Source: Bidens hawaiensis | Taxonomy: Eukaryota; Streptophyta; Magnoliopsida; Asterales; Asteraceae | Assembly (NCBI GenBank): GCA_021521415.1 | Contig: JAIQDT010007342.1 | Coordinates: forward strand, 1-64,000 | Direction: 5' to 3' | Length of the DNA stretch: 64,000 nt | Shown here: one piece after another, positions 52,360 through 63,650 of the stretch | How positions within the stretch are numbered: position 1 is the stretch's first letter | How the letters are laid out: each line of letters opens with the position of its first letter | Notes under the pieces: generated by a model | What the model was told of the DNA's origin: nothing | The model's database searches: none | What the model saw: the letters and a program-made list of their open reading frames with translations, nothing else | Position numbers and translations under genes: made by a program

Positions 52360-53340
52360 TCAAGATTTGAAAAAGTACTTCTTGAGATGGAGAGAATTCC
52401 ATGCGGGTGGCAATCGGTCACCTTTCATGGTTAGCAGGTGATATGCCCCCTTTCCAGCTTCTGACTCGATCAAGTAGGGGCCTTCCCACTTATTAGGTGC
52501 TAGATTTCCATTGGCGGGATTACTTGTATTTTGGAAATCTTTCCTCAAAAGTAGATCTCCTTCGTGAAATCTTCGAATCCTGATATTCTTATTGTATGCC
52601 CCAGCTACCCTTTGCTGATATGCTGCCATTCTGATCTTAGCTAGATCTCTGAGCTCATCAACAATATCTAGATCTTGGAGAAGAACTACCTCATTGTCCA
52701 GAGGATCACGGGTGTTTGTTTTGGCAGTAGGAACCACCATTTCTGTAGGGACTACTGCTTCTGACCCAAACACCAATGAGAAGGGTGTTTGACCTGTTGT
52801 ATTTTTTGGTGTTGTTCTATCAACCCAAAGAACATAAGGAAGCTCCTCAGCCCACTTGCCTTTCTTGGATTGTAGTTTCTTCTTAAAGTTGTTGATGATG
52901 ATCTTGTTGCTTGATTCTGCTTGCCCATTGGCTTGAGGTGAACTGGTGTAGAAGTGATCATCTTGATGCCCCAGCTCTCACAAAAGTTAATGGTTCTTTT
53001 CCCGATAAACCAGGAACCATTGTCACAAATAATTTCTGAAGGAATACCAAATCTAGTAATAATGTTTCATTTAATGAAGGATATCACCTTTCTTTCGCGG
53101 ACTTGTACAAAAGCTTCTGCTTCTATCCACTTTGAGAAGTAATCAATCATGGAAAGCATGAGAACTTTTCCTCCTAGTGCTTTAGGTAGCTTACCCACAA
53201 TATCCATGCCCCACTTCATGAAAGGCCATGATAAGGATATATGATACATAGGCTCCGCCGGCTGATGCAGAATGTTGCCGTGTCTCTAGCAAGCATCACA
53301 CTTCTTTGAATACTCCATGGCATCTTTCTTCATGGTTGGC
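52360..53340 (-). pseudogene. Integrase of element C
   Basis: The C-terminal frame (52776-52360, 138 codons) reads VFGSEAVVPTEMVVPTAKT, IRIRRFHEGDLLLRKDFQN, KWEGPYLIESEAGKGAYHL and WNSLHLKKYFFKS. Upstream frames hold the core: [16 protein letters not shown] and [16 protein letters not shown] (53249-53067), then CDNGSWF-like and QANGQ-AESSNK-like sequence around 53030-52900. At least three frame changes separate the zinc region, the core and the tail. It is the only copy here in which the whole integrase length survives. Confidence 0.78.
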
Positions 53341-54130
53341 TAGAAATATCCTGTTCTTAGAATCCTAGAGAATAGGGCTCTGCCTCTAGTGTGATTACCA
53401 CAATCACCTTCGTGAAAGTCTTTGAGCACCTCTTGGATTTCAGGTTCCTCAATACACCTCAAGTATGGACCTGCAAGAGATTTCCTATACAGAATATCAT
53501 GTAATAAGATGTATTGTGATACCTTAAGTTTGAAAGGTTTTAAATTTTCAGTGGCGGGAATCTCTCCATCTTGAATGAATTTCTTGATTGGGAGGATCCA
53601 AGATCCTTGATTATTTGAGGATAGCAGATCCCAAAGCACAATCTCTTTGTTAGTTGTTGTCTCCATGACTTCTTGTTCTCCTATTGTTAGTGAGAGTATA
53701 TGGATGATTGGGATTTTTGTAGCTTCTAGGACCTGCAATGATGATTCTAGATTTGCTAAGGCATCTACCCCAACATTCTCTTCTCTTTGTACCTGTATAA
53801 TACTAAAAGAATCAAAGAACTTTGACAGTTCTTTCACAATGTCTAGATACTTAATTAGTTTTTCTTCTTTAACAACATATTAGCCATTAAAGTGGTTAGC
53901 TATTAATAACAAATATATATAGACCTGAAGATGCCTGATCCTCATGTGTTTAGCTAGTTGCAAACTTGCGATTAAAGCTTCATACTCTGTTTCATTATTT
54001 GTGGCTTGAAACTCATAAGCTATGGACTAGGGTATTATGTCCCCCTGTGGCGATTTCAGTAGAATACCTAGACCTGTTTCTCTAACGTTGGATGCCTCAT
54101 CTGTGAATAAGATCCAAGGATCCTTGGTTT
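53341..54130 (-). pseudogene. Second RNase H of element C
   Basis: WILFTDEASNVRETGLGILL (54128-54068) has Glu where related copies have Gly after the first catalytic Asp. NNETEYEALIASLQLAK-like sequence follows near 53990, and EENVGVDALANLESS near 53770. The last part (53837-53340) reads on into HEGDCGNHTRGRALFSRILR, the integrase entry. Stops at about 54027 and 53880 break it. Confidence 0.72.
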
Positions 54131-56040
54131 CCTCCAACTGCTGGACCTCCAAGTCAGCTTCCTTCTGTAAATCACTACTGAAATCAGCCACAAAGTCAGC
54201 CAATTCTTGAAATTTGATAGTTGTCCTTGGCTTATACTGGATGCCGTATGCACTTAACTTTACAGCCCACTTAGCCATCCTACCTAACATCTCTGGTTTT
54301 CTAATAACATTCTTGATAGGATAGTTAGTTTTCACAATTATAGTACGAGTTTCTTAGTAATGCCTTAATTTAGTAGAAGCCATAATTAATGCAAGAACCA
54401 ATTTTTCTAATAAGAATACTTGGCTTCAGCATCTAGAAAACTTTTACTTAAATAATCAACAGGATGTTGTTCCCCTTCATGATCCTTTATAAGGATAACA
54501 CTTATTGCATTACCCGATATGACTAAGTATAAGGATATGGGTTCTCCATCCACATGCTTCATTAGTGCTGGTGCTAAGGATAAGTAATCCTTAAAGGCTT
54601 TGAGTGCAACCTCATTGTTAGTGCATGGAAATTTGACAATGTGGATATGTTATCCTGGCATATAATATGGATCAATTATCCTTAGAATATGTTGCAGATC
54701 CTGTCAGGATCAATGATCATCAGTACTTATTATTTATTAACGATTTTCCTTTGTTATCTTGATATTTATGGAAGGTATAACGGCTAATGACCAAGTCAAA
54801 GCTATAATCTCGCAATCAAATTAATATACCGCGTGGATAATGAAGGAAAGAGCTATAATTAAGGAAAGGCTTGATTGAAGGCTAGAAAATAGGAGAATTA
54901 GTTATTCTACTTCTTGTATATATAGAAGCTGGATCAGCTAGGTTTAGAGATCACAACACATCATACACGACTTTTCTCTGTAATTCTAGAATAGACACAC
55001 ACACTTGTATTTGCTGATAATAGCTTCCAACCCTTGTAACACCCTTTTTTTATTAATAAAAGTGGTGATAGATGATTTGTCATCACCTGGGGTTTTTGTG
55101 CCGGCGATCCGACCAAGATCAAGGGCTTTTCCTCGTAACAAATAACAGTGTTCATCATTATTTCGTTTACATATTCGCTGTTATCATTTTAGCACTAAAC
55201 CTCACATAACATATTTGGATACATTATCCTTAGCGGATTTTTGTCCAAAACACTCATGTTTCTCCATCCACTCGAATTTTATATTCTTTCTAAGGATATA
55301 ATAGAAATCCTTACATTTCTCCGAGGATCGGGAGATGAACCTGCTCAAAGCTGCAATCCTGCCAGTTAACCTTTGCACGTCCTTTGCATTCACGGGTGAC
55401 TTCAGGTTGATGATGGCTTTTATCTGTTCTGGACTAGCATCTATACCCCTCTGAGTGACCATATAACCAAAGAACTTTCCTGCCTTAACACCAAAATGGC
55501 ATTTAGATGGATTGATTTTCATGTTATATTGGTCGAGGATATTGAAGGCTTCTTCTAAGTCTCTAAGATGATCTTCGGCCTTCTAGGATTTGACCACCAT
55601 GTCGTCTATATATACTTCCATGGTCTTCCCTAGTTGGTCTTTAAACATCATGTTGACTAAGCGTTGATAAGTTACGCCTACATTTCTTAGTCCAAAGGGC
55701 ATGGCAATATAGCAATATATTTCAGTAGGAGTCATGAATGTTGTGTCTTACTGATCAGATGGTTCCATCTGAATTTGTTGAAACCCAGAGGAAGCACCCA
55801 TGAAAGTAAGCATCTTATGTCCTGCTGTTGCATTCACCATGGAGTCTATATGTGGTAACGGGAAAGGATCATTGGGACATGCCTTGTTTAAATTTGTGAA
55901 ATCGACACACACCCTCTATTTCCATTCTTTTTTGAAACAACAACCATATTATCCAGCCATCAAGGATATTTAACCTCTCTGATCATACCGCCCTTAAGAA
56001 GTTTTTTAACTTCTTCTTGTATGATCGCGTTCCTCTCAGG
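54131..56040 (-). pseudogene. RT and RNase H of element C, split by a solo LTR
   Basis: The RT remnant at 56040-55253 has recognisable KCHFGVKAGKFFGYMVTQRG and INLKSPVNAKDVQRLTGRI (55522-55260). The earlier motifs (CVDF, MPFGLRN, IDDMVV) can be read only across several stops and frames at 55600-55940. RNase H continues on the other side of the solo LTR (54616-55252) with KTNYPIKNVIRKPEMLG and KWAVKLSAYGIQYKPRT (54335-54027). It is the most decayed RT in the window. Confidence 0.75.
54616..55252 (+). mobile_element. Solo LTR inside element C
   Basis: The 637-bp sequence begins TGTTAGTGCATGG and ends TCCAAAACA. CTCAT lies on both sides (54611-54615 and 55253-55257). It has the TATA-like TATATATAG near 54917 and AATAAA near 55053, and it is related to the LTRs of C and D. 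No internal region remains, so an element inserted here and was reduced by LTR-LTR recombination. Confidence 0.9.
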
Positions 56041-56831
56041 AGCGAATTTTGTTCGCTTATGATGGACGGGTTTAAATACAATTATCAAGGCCCAACTTAT
56101 GAGTGATTACCTCTTTCAAAATACATGTCATGTCGGAGTGCTTGAAGACGAGTGTGGATTTTCGTTGCTTGAGGAAGGATACTAAATCCTCTTCAATGTT
56201 AGTAGGGATACTGGATTTTAGGAAAACTTTTACGTCTAGATCTCTGGGATCTAAGGATACTTCTTTAAGGTCTTGTTCCCGAGCATCCAAAACATTCCTA
56301 GGATGTTGCTGTAATTTTTATGCTACTGCTTTCTTAGCTGCCAGTTTCATGGACGAAGAATAGTAGTTCTTAGCTTTCACCTGGTCACTGTCTATTCTCA
56401 CTACCCCCAAGGAGTTGGCAGCTTGATGCACTGGTGATAAGTAGATGCTACAGCTCTCATTTCGTGTATCCATGGCCTGCCAAGAATTATATTGCAACAA
56501 GACAAGTTATCTATAACACAATTTTTTTTAAAAGAGTTAACTCCCTCAATGTATATAGGAAGCTTGATGTCCCCCAGTGTGTTCTTAGTTTCACCACTGA
56601 AACCAAGAGTATGGATGATCGGGGAACGATCTCTGATTCTGGGATATTCATCTTCTTGAGTGTGTCAGATTGCATGATGTTGAATGAACTTCCTCCATCA
56701 ATTAGGATCTTGCGTACATAGTGGTTAGCAATAAATAAAGTTATAACCAAACCATCGAGATGAGGATCCTGGATGCTCATTCTATCTTCTTCATTGAAGG
56801 ATATTATCTTCTCATTCGTTAGGGTTGTGGT
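56041..56831 (-). pseudogene. Protease and linker of element C
   Basis: The frame 56780-56511 contains DPHLDGLVITLFIANHYV, KILIDGGSSFNIMQSDTL and KMNIPESEIVPRSS, with the DGG triplet. A frameshift follows near 56600 (GFSGETK replaced) and another at 56510. The linker frame 56290-56072 reads DAREQDLKEVSLDPRD and FLKQRKSTLVFKHSDMTCI. This layout is like that of A and B. Confidence 0.75.
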
Positions 56832-58905
56832 TCAGACAGGTTCCTTAGAATGTCTCTTAGCCGAAGAGAATGAGGTTCCACATATATCTGAGCCACCGGA
56901 AATGAAGTTGATGACTTGCGCATCAGGTGGTGGCGGAGCTGCTTTCTGTGGAACTTCTTCAGGATCCTGGATCCTTGATTTCCTTCTTCCTAGAAATTCT
57001 TTGAAGTGGCCCTTGATGAGAAAATGCCCAATTTCTCTCCTCAGACCGATACAGTCGTCGGTCAAATGACCAAAATCTTCATGGAATGCACACCATTTGG
57101 ACTTATCCTTGAAACATGTTGCCTTCTCGTTTTTCGGAGGCCATCTTGCTTTCTCTCCAAGATCCTTCATAGCACATATCAAGCAATGAGAATCAACAGA
57201 GAAGCAATACTCGGAAATTATGGGATAATCTTCATCATCATCGTCCTCTTCTCTGACCGCACAATCAACAGAGAAACAATACTCGGAAATTCTTGGATAA
57301 TCTTCATCATCATCGTCCTCTTCTCTGACCGCACGGACATTTTGGTTGTTTAATTTTGAATACGGCCTTGAATTGTTGTTCTTGAATGAGGATCCTTGAT
57401 TTGTGTCAGATGACTCTTGTTTTGTATGAGTTCCTAACCGTTCTTGGATCCTTTTATCGTCCTCCAATCTTATAAACCTGAGTGACCTGTTCCTTACTTC
57501 ATATAATGTTCTGCATGGGGTCATAACAAGATCATCATAAAATAGGGAGTCCTTTTGCAACACCATCTTGAATGCCTCTACAGCCGTAGCCATGTAAAGA
57601 TTCGGGATTTCTAAGGCCTCCCTTCCAAACTTTGTGACAAAATCCCTTAAGGATTCATCACGAAGTTGGATAACTCTATATAAATCACTAGTTAATTTCT
57701 TGAATTTTCTACTACAAGAAAATTGGCTATTGAACAAATTAACTAAGTGCGAAAAAGAAGTAACATAATAGGGAGGAAGACTTAGCAGCCATTTAAGCAC
57801 ATATCCTGTTAACGTGGATCCAAAGCCCTTGCATAGACAGACTCCTTGAGTCTTTCAGGAATCGGATTGATCTCCATCCTCTGCATATACTAAGCCACAT
57901 GTTCTTCTGGATCAATGATCCCGTCATACACCTTCATATTGGGGGTTTGAAAGCTTTTTGGGATTTCAACATCACATATTGGTGGAGAAAATCTGGACAA
58001 CTTGTGGCTTCCCTCTGGTATTTCAGGAATTGGTCGGACCACTCCTGGCACGCTGGATATCATATCCTTAAGCTTCGAAGTTCCCTCGTCATAGCCTGAT
58101 TGATACCTGTATCCTACATAGAGCCAAGGTTAGTATCTAAGGATATGTGATTATATGTGTTACCTCTCGGTTGAATGAACGTTGGCATCCCGGAAGAGTA
58201 GCTATGGTAAGTGGCATCTGCTATGGTAGTTGGTCCACTGGAGGCAATGGTTTGCATAGGGATGATGTCTCCCTCATGGTAAGTGGCACCTTTGATGTTG
58301 AAGTCCCGAGGATCCTTGATTCTGCATGAAGGATCCCTTAGGTTGAAAGTTGAAGGATCCTTGATGAAACAATCCTGAAGATCCTGGCTGAAGGATGGAT
58401 GATCCTTGCTGAAGGAAAGAGGATCCTTGAGCTTGCTAACCCACGGACCCTGGTTGAAGGATGGATGATCCTTGCTGAAGGAACGAGGATCCTTGAGCTT
58501 GCTGGCCCATGGACCCTGGTTAAAGGATAGATGATTCTTGTTGGAGGAACGAAGATCCTTGAGCTTGCTGAGCCATAGATCCTTGGTATCAAAGGAGTCT
58601 GATCCTCCAGTGGCCTTTTATTCTTCTTGAGATCTTCTATCTCACGAAGGATCTTCTGGTAGGTCCTGCTTTGCTACTCCATATATGTTTTAACCTGTGA
58701 AAACATAGGAGAAACATCATTGTTAGAGTTAACCACCGAAGTGGCAGCAGTGATTTTTGAGCTTTAGAAGATTGGAATTTGTTTCTTGTTTCCAGCCATG
58801 GTGGATCTTGGGGCTGCTGCTAGCGGAGGAGGCATCGGTGGTAAGGATCTTGGTGGGTAAGAAACTGATGAAGGCATGATAGATGAAGCAGAAGATTGTT
58901 GAGAG
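56832..58905 (-). pseudogene. gag: gag of element C, with a 72-bp internal duplication
   Basis: The longest frame (57800-56832, 322 codons) covers the gag core end (LKWLLSLPPYYVTSFSHLVN), TPCRTLYEVRNRSLRFIRL, the zinc motif CAFHEDFGHLTDDC (complete C-x2-H-x4-H-x4-C) and RKSRIQDPEEVPQKAAPPP. Residues of AVREEDDDDEDYP and ISEYCFSVD occur twice in a row, a 24-residue duplication unique to C (about 57190-57335). Upstream, 58380-58600 holds about three copies of a 63-66 bp repeat, now in the wrong frame, which corresponds to the Gln/Gly/Ser region of B and D. The N-terminus up to 58905 is full of stops. Confidence 0.78.
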
Positions 58906-58977
58906 GCTATTGCTAGTGATATGGGTAAGAAAGGTTGAAAATTGATAGGAAATAATCTGGATTATAGCACCAATTGC

Positions 58978-58993
58978 CCCACGGTGGGCGCCA
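58978..58993 (-). other. Primer-binding site of element C
   Basis: The minus strand reads TGGCGCCCACCGTGGG directly inside the 5' LTR remnant. Confidence 0.8.
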
Positions 58994-58996
58994 AAT

Positions 58997-59068
58997 TATT
59001 TTGGTCAAAAATCGACTAAGGATAATGTAACCAAATTAGTAATTGTGGGACTTGGTGTTTGTGATTGC
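58997..59068 (-). repeat. 5' LTR remnant of element C
   Basis: These 72 bp (TATTTTGGTCAAAA to GTGATTGC) match the start of the 3' LTR of C. The first TGTT has become TATT. The LTR stops where element D begins, with ATTGC (59064-59068) as the probable duplication. Confidence 0.82.
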
Positions 59069-59915
59069 TGTTAGGGCACAGAAAATTGACACTGTGGATA
59101 CGTTATCCAGGCATATGTCTGGATCAGTTATCCTTAGCATATATTCCAGATCATATCAGGATCAAGGATCCTCAGTAGTTATTACTAATTAACGGTTGTT
59201 CTCATGTGTAGTCTTGTATTTAGCAGGTGTAACGGTTAGAAGACTCAGTCTATCCACTAACTCGCAGTCAAAAAGATATGGCACGTGGTCAAATGGCTGT
59301 AACACGTTTAGTGGGGATACTGGCGGATTTATAGGACTTCTTGTTGGGTCACAAATTATTAAGTACTGAGGATATGTTATTCTTGAAAACGTGTCTGGAT
59401 CAATTATCCTTCTGAAGAGTTCCAGAGCTATATATAACGGCTCCAGGACCTGGTCTACCTAAGATTTCGCTACAAGTATCCTTCAGCACGTGGCCAAAGT
59501 GATGGACTAAGCTAGTGGGAAGGTGGCGGATAAATAGGACATTAGTTATTGTTATTTTTTGTTATATAAACGAGATTGTGATCAGCTAGGGTTACACACT
59601 TATCACCTCACACACTCCAGTAATGCTCATAATTCTCTCTAGCGACATACACACACACATAGCAAGTATTGTATTTCTGATCATAATCTCCAATCATTGT
59701 AACCCGATTTTTACATTAATAAAGTGGTGATAGACGATTTGTCATCACCCGGGGTTTTTTTCCTTTGATCTAATCGAGATCAAGGGGTTTTTTCCTCGCA
59801 ACAAATCACGGTGTTCATCTCTATGTCGTTCATATAATCACTGTTATCATTTTAGCACTAAATCCCACATAACAGATTTGGATACATTATCCTTAGCAGT
59901 TTTTTGTCCAAAACA
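59069..59915 (+). repeat. 5' LTR of element D
   Basis: The LTR begins TGTTAGGGCACAG and ends TCCAAAACA. It contains a TATA box TATATAAA (59563-59570) and AATAAA at 59718, so U3, R and U5 can be placed roughly at 59069-59590, 59590-59740 and 59740-59915. It is longer than the solo LTR and the C LTR because an inner part containing GGATCAATTATCCTT is present twice. Confidence 0.85.
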
Positions 59916-59918
59916 ATT

Positions 59919-59936
59919 TGGCGCCCACCGTGGGGC
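59919..59936 (+). other. Primer-binding site of element D
   Basis: TGGCGCCCACCGTGGGGC follows the LTR end after three bases and is identical to the sites of A-C. Confidence 0.85.
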
Positions 59937-60001
59937 AATTGGTGCTATAATGCAGATTATTTCCTATCAATTTTCAACTTTTCATACCCATATCACTATC
60001 A

Positions 60002-61844
60002 ATGGCCTCTCAATCAACCTCTGCTTCATCAACCATGCCATCTTCGGTTCCTCTATCATCAAGAACTTTGACGCCGATGCCTCCTCCAATAACGAGAGCA
60101 CCACGGGCTGCTGTTGCTGGAAACAAGACGCAACTACCAGTCTTCCAGAACTCGAAAACCACTGCTGCCACTTCGGTGGTAAACTCTAACAATGATGTTT
60201 CCTCTATGTTTTCGCTGGTTAAGGCATACATGGAGCAGGAGAACAAGACCAACCAGAAGATCCTTCACGAGATAGAAGATCTAAAAAATACTAAGAGGCC
60301 AGTGGAGGATCAGACTCCCTTGGTGCCTAGGATGCTGGATTTCACCACTCCTGGGTCCTTGGCTCAAATCGCTCAAGGATCATCTATCCTCCAACAAGGG
60401 TCCATGGGTCAGCAAGCTCAGTGATTCTCATTCTTCCTGCAAGGATCATCTATCCTTCAGCAGGGATCCATGGGTCAACAAATTCAAGGATCCTCAATCT
60501 TTCAGTAAAGATCTTCAGTCCTTAATCCAGGATCGATGGGTCAGCAGATTCAAGGATCCTCTATGTTCCAGAGAGGATCATCGATCCTTCAACCAGAATC
60601 CTCTGGGGTATACCACCAAGGGTCCTACAATTCCTAGCCTCAAGGATCCTTCTACCAGGGTCAAGGATCCTTAGGAGTTCAGCATCAACGATCCTCCGAA
60701 GTCTATGAAAGAGATATAATCCCCATGCTGATCATAGCTTCTGGTGGACCAACTCCTGTAGCAGACGCTTCTTACCTCATCTACTCTTCTAGAGTGCCAA
60801 CCTTCACACAATAAGGAGGTAACATGCATGACCCTATATCCTTAAAGGCTAACCGTGGTTCCATGCAGGATGAAGGTATCAACCAAGCTATGGCTAAGGA
60901 ACTACAGAAACTCAAGGATATGATATCCAGCGTACCAGGGCTAATCCGTCCAATCCCTTAGATACCAGAGGGAAGCCACAAATTGTCCAGATTTGCTCCA
61001 CCAATCTGTGACGCGGGGATCCCGAAACGCTTTCAAACCCCCCAACATGAAAGTGTATGATGGTACCACTGATACTAAAGAGCATGTAGCCCAATACAGG
61101 GAGAGGATGGAGATCAATCCAATTCCGGAGAGACTCAAGGAGGCTTGTCTGTGCAAGGGTTTCGGATCCACACTGACAGGATCTGCGTTAAAATGGCTGC
61201 TAAGTCTTCCTCCCTTTTCTGTTACTTCTTTCTCACATTTAGTTAACTTGTTCAACAACCAGTTTTCTTGCAGTAGGAAATTTGAGAAGTTAACTAGTGA
61301 ATTATATAGAGTTGTCCAACCCAGTGATGAATCCCTTAGGGATTTTGTCACGAGGTTTGGCAGGGAGGCCCTAGAAATCCCTAATATTGACATGGCTACA
61401 GCTGTAGAAGCCTTCAAGATGGGGCTAAATAGGGGCTCCCCCTTTTATGATGATCTTATGATGACTCCTTGTAGGTCCTTAGATGAAGTAAGGATCAGAG
61501 CACTAAGGTTCATTTGGCTGGAAGATGACAAAAGGATCCAAGAACGATTGGGGGCTCAAACGAAGCAAGAATCCCCTGACAAGAATAAAGGATCCTCGTT
61601 CAGAAACAATAACTCAAAGCCATACTCCAAATTCAACAACCAAAACGTCTGAGTAATTGAAGAAGGAGAGCACGATGAAGATTACTCAAGCATCTCAGAG
61701 TACTGTTTCTCCGTGGATACTCATGGCTTGATTTATGCCATGAAGGATCTAGGAGAAAAGGCAAGGTGGCCCCGAAAGAACGAAAAAACAACATCCTTCA
61801 AAGACAAGTCCAAATAGTGTGCATTCCACGAGGACTTCGACCAT
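60002..61844 (+). pseudogene. gag: gag of element D
   Basis: The ATG at 60002 opens MASQSTSASSTMPSSVPLSS. NSNNDVSSMFSLVKAYMEQ, a helical segment (ENKTNQKILHEIEDLKN) and Gln/Gly/Ser repeats follow (GSSILQQGSMGQQ). A TGA at 60422 and several later stops break the repeat region 60425-60990. The gag core is open at 60993-61652: DTKEHVAQYRERMEIN, CLCKGFGSTLTGSALKWLL, FSHLVNLFNNQFSCSRKF and TPCRSLDEVRIRALRFIWL. A TGA at 61650 and a TAG at 61816 precede the zinc motif CAFHEDFDHLTDVC, which keeps its ligands but has Asp for the usual Gly. Confidence 0.82.
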
Positions 61845-62645
61845 TTGACCGATGTTTGTATTGGCTTAAGGAGAGAGATTGGATACCTCCTGAGCAAGGA
61901 CCACTTCAAGGAGCTCTTGGGAAGAAAAAAGTCCAAGATCCAGGATCCTGAAGAGGTTCCTCAAAAAGCAACTCCGCCCCCACCAGATGCTCAAGTAATC
62001 AACTTCATCTCTGGAGGCTCAAACATATGCGACACTTCCTTCTCCGCAGCTAAGAGACTTGCTAAGGAAACCAAGTTGGATAATGGGGAACGACCGGTTA
62101 TATCCACCACTTTGAAAACTGACAAAAAGATCTTCATCGATGAGGAAGATAAATCAAACATCCAGGATCCACGCCATGACGGTTTGATTGTTACTTTATT
62201 TATTTCTAACCATTATGTACGGAGGATCATGGTAGATGGTGGGAGCTCGGTCAATATCATCCAACACGATGTGCTTCAGAAGATGAACATACCAGACTCG
62301 GAGATCATCCCGAGGACATCGGTGCTAGTTGGTTTCAGTGGAGAAACCAAGAAAACATTGGGGGACATTAACCTCCCAATATACATCGAAGGGTTAAATT
62401 CTTATCAAAGATTTTGTATTATTAATAACCTATCTTGTTGCAATGTTATTTTGGGCAGGCCTTGGCTACACAGAATGAAGGCAGTGGCTTCTTCTTACCA
62501 CCAATGCATTAAACTCCCGACTCCTTGGGGAGTAGTAAGGATAGATGGTGATCAGGTGGAGGCTAAGAATTATTATTCTTTATCTATGAAGCCAACAGCC
62601 AAACAGATGATAGCATAGCAACCACAGCAACATCCTAGGAACGTT
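61845..62645 (+). pseudogene. Protease of element D (well preserved)
   Basis: One open frame of 257 codons runs from the end of gag through KKSKIQDPEEVPQKATPPP, FSAAKRLAKETKLDNGE and LFISNHYVRRIMVDGG with the DGG triplet. NIIQHDVLQKMNIPDSEII, VLVGFSGETKKTLGDINL, CNVILGRPWLHRMKA and SLSMKPTAKQMIA follow, and then a TAG at 62616. The frame itself is intact, but it is separated from gag and RT by stops. It is nearly the same as in B over its whole length. Confidence 0.84.
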
Positions 62646-63650
62646 TTGGAAGCTTGGGAGCGAGACATAAAAGAAGTATCCTTGGACCCCGAGGATCCAA
62701 ATGTAAAAGTGTTCCTAGGATCTAGTATCCCTAGTAAGATCGAGGAGAATATAGTATCCTTCATAAGGCGAAGAAAATCAACCTTTGCCTTCAGATATTC
62801 AGACATGACAGGTATTTCTAAGAAGGGGCAAAATATCAAATATTGGTAAATATGATGTTCAAGGACTAGTTAGGCAAAACCATGGAAATATATATAGACG
62901 ACATGGTTGTTAAATCCAAGAGGGCCGAAGATCACCTTAAATACTTGGAATAAGCATTCAATATCCTCGACCAGTATAACATGCAACTGAACCCGTCAAA
63001 ATGCCATTTTGGTGTTAAGGCCGGAAAGTTTCTAGGATATATGGTGACCAAAAGAGGGATAGAAGAGGGCCCCGAGCAGATAGAAGCCATCATCAACTTG
63101 AAGTCTCCTGCAAATGCTAAAGATGTACAGAGGCTAACCGAAAGAATAACTGCTCTCAACTGATTCATTTCCAGATCCTCTGAGAAATGTAAAGCTTTTA
63201 ATGACATTCTTAGAAAGAATAAGAAGTTTGAGTGGACAGAGAAACATGAGGCTGCACTTAAAGCCTTAAAGGATTACTTATCCTCGGCACCAGCTCTGAT
63301 TAAGCCTGTGGATGGAAAATCCTTATACCTTTACCTAGTTGTTTCAGGAAATGTTGTAAGTGCGGTCCTCGTAAAGGATCACGGAGGTGAACAACACCCC
63401 GTGTATTATGTAAGTAAAAGTCTTCTAGATGCGGAAGTAATGTATTCTCATTTAGAAAAATTAATTCTTGCACTTATTATGGCTTCTACTAAATTGAGAC
63501 ATTACTTTGAGACTCATACTATTATTTTGAGAACTAATTATCCTGTTAAGAATGTCCCTAGAAAGCTAGAGTTATCAGGAAGGATAGCTAAGCGGCTGTG
63601 AATTTGAGCGCATATGACATTCAATATGAACCTAGAACAGCCATCAAGTC
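62646..63650 (+). pseudogene. Deleted RT and RNase H of element D
   Basis: The linker (LDPEDPNVKVFLGSSIPSKI and FAFRYSDMTGISKK) ends at about 62830. The next recognisable sequence is the palm YIDDMVVKSKRAEDH near 62890, so the fingers and most of the palm are lost. KCHFGVKAGKFLGYMVTKRG, a stop in place of an Arg at about 63161, and RNase H (LYLVVSGNVVSAVLVKDHG, HPVYYVSKSLLDAEV, LALIMASTKLRHYFETHT) follow. TGA or TAA codons occur near 62950, 63161, 63600 and 63652. The element could not make active RT. Confidence 0.82.

Larger units (their letters stand above)
50427..59068 (-). mobile_element. Tat-type Ty3/gypsy element C (heavily mutated, 5' LTR cut by element D)
   Basis: The order matches A and B. 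The 3' LTR (50427-51048) starts TGTTTTGGTC and ends TGCACTAACA. The 5' LTR is limited to 58997-59068 and ends where element D starts. A solo LTR interrupts RT/RNase H at 54616-55252. Stops and frameshifts occur in every domain, but unlike A and B the integrase is present from end to end. Confidence 0.87.

Noticed and set aside
58338..58592. 84-codon minus-strand frame with repeated SSRI.VPSARII units
   Set aside because: It is the gag repeat region of element C read in the wrong frame.
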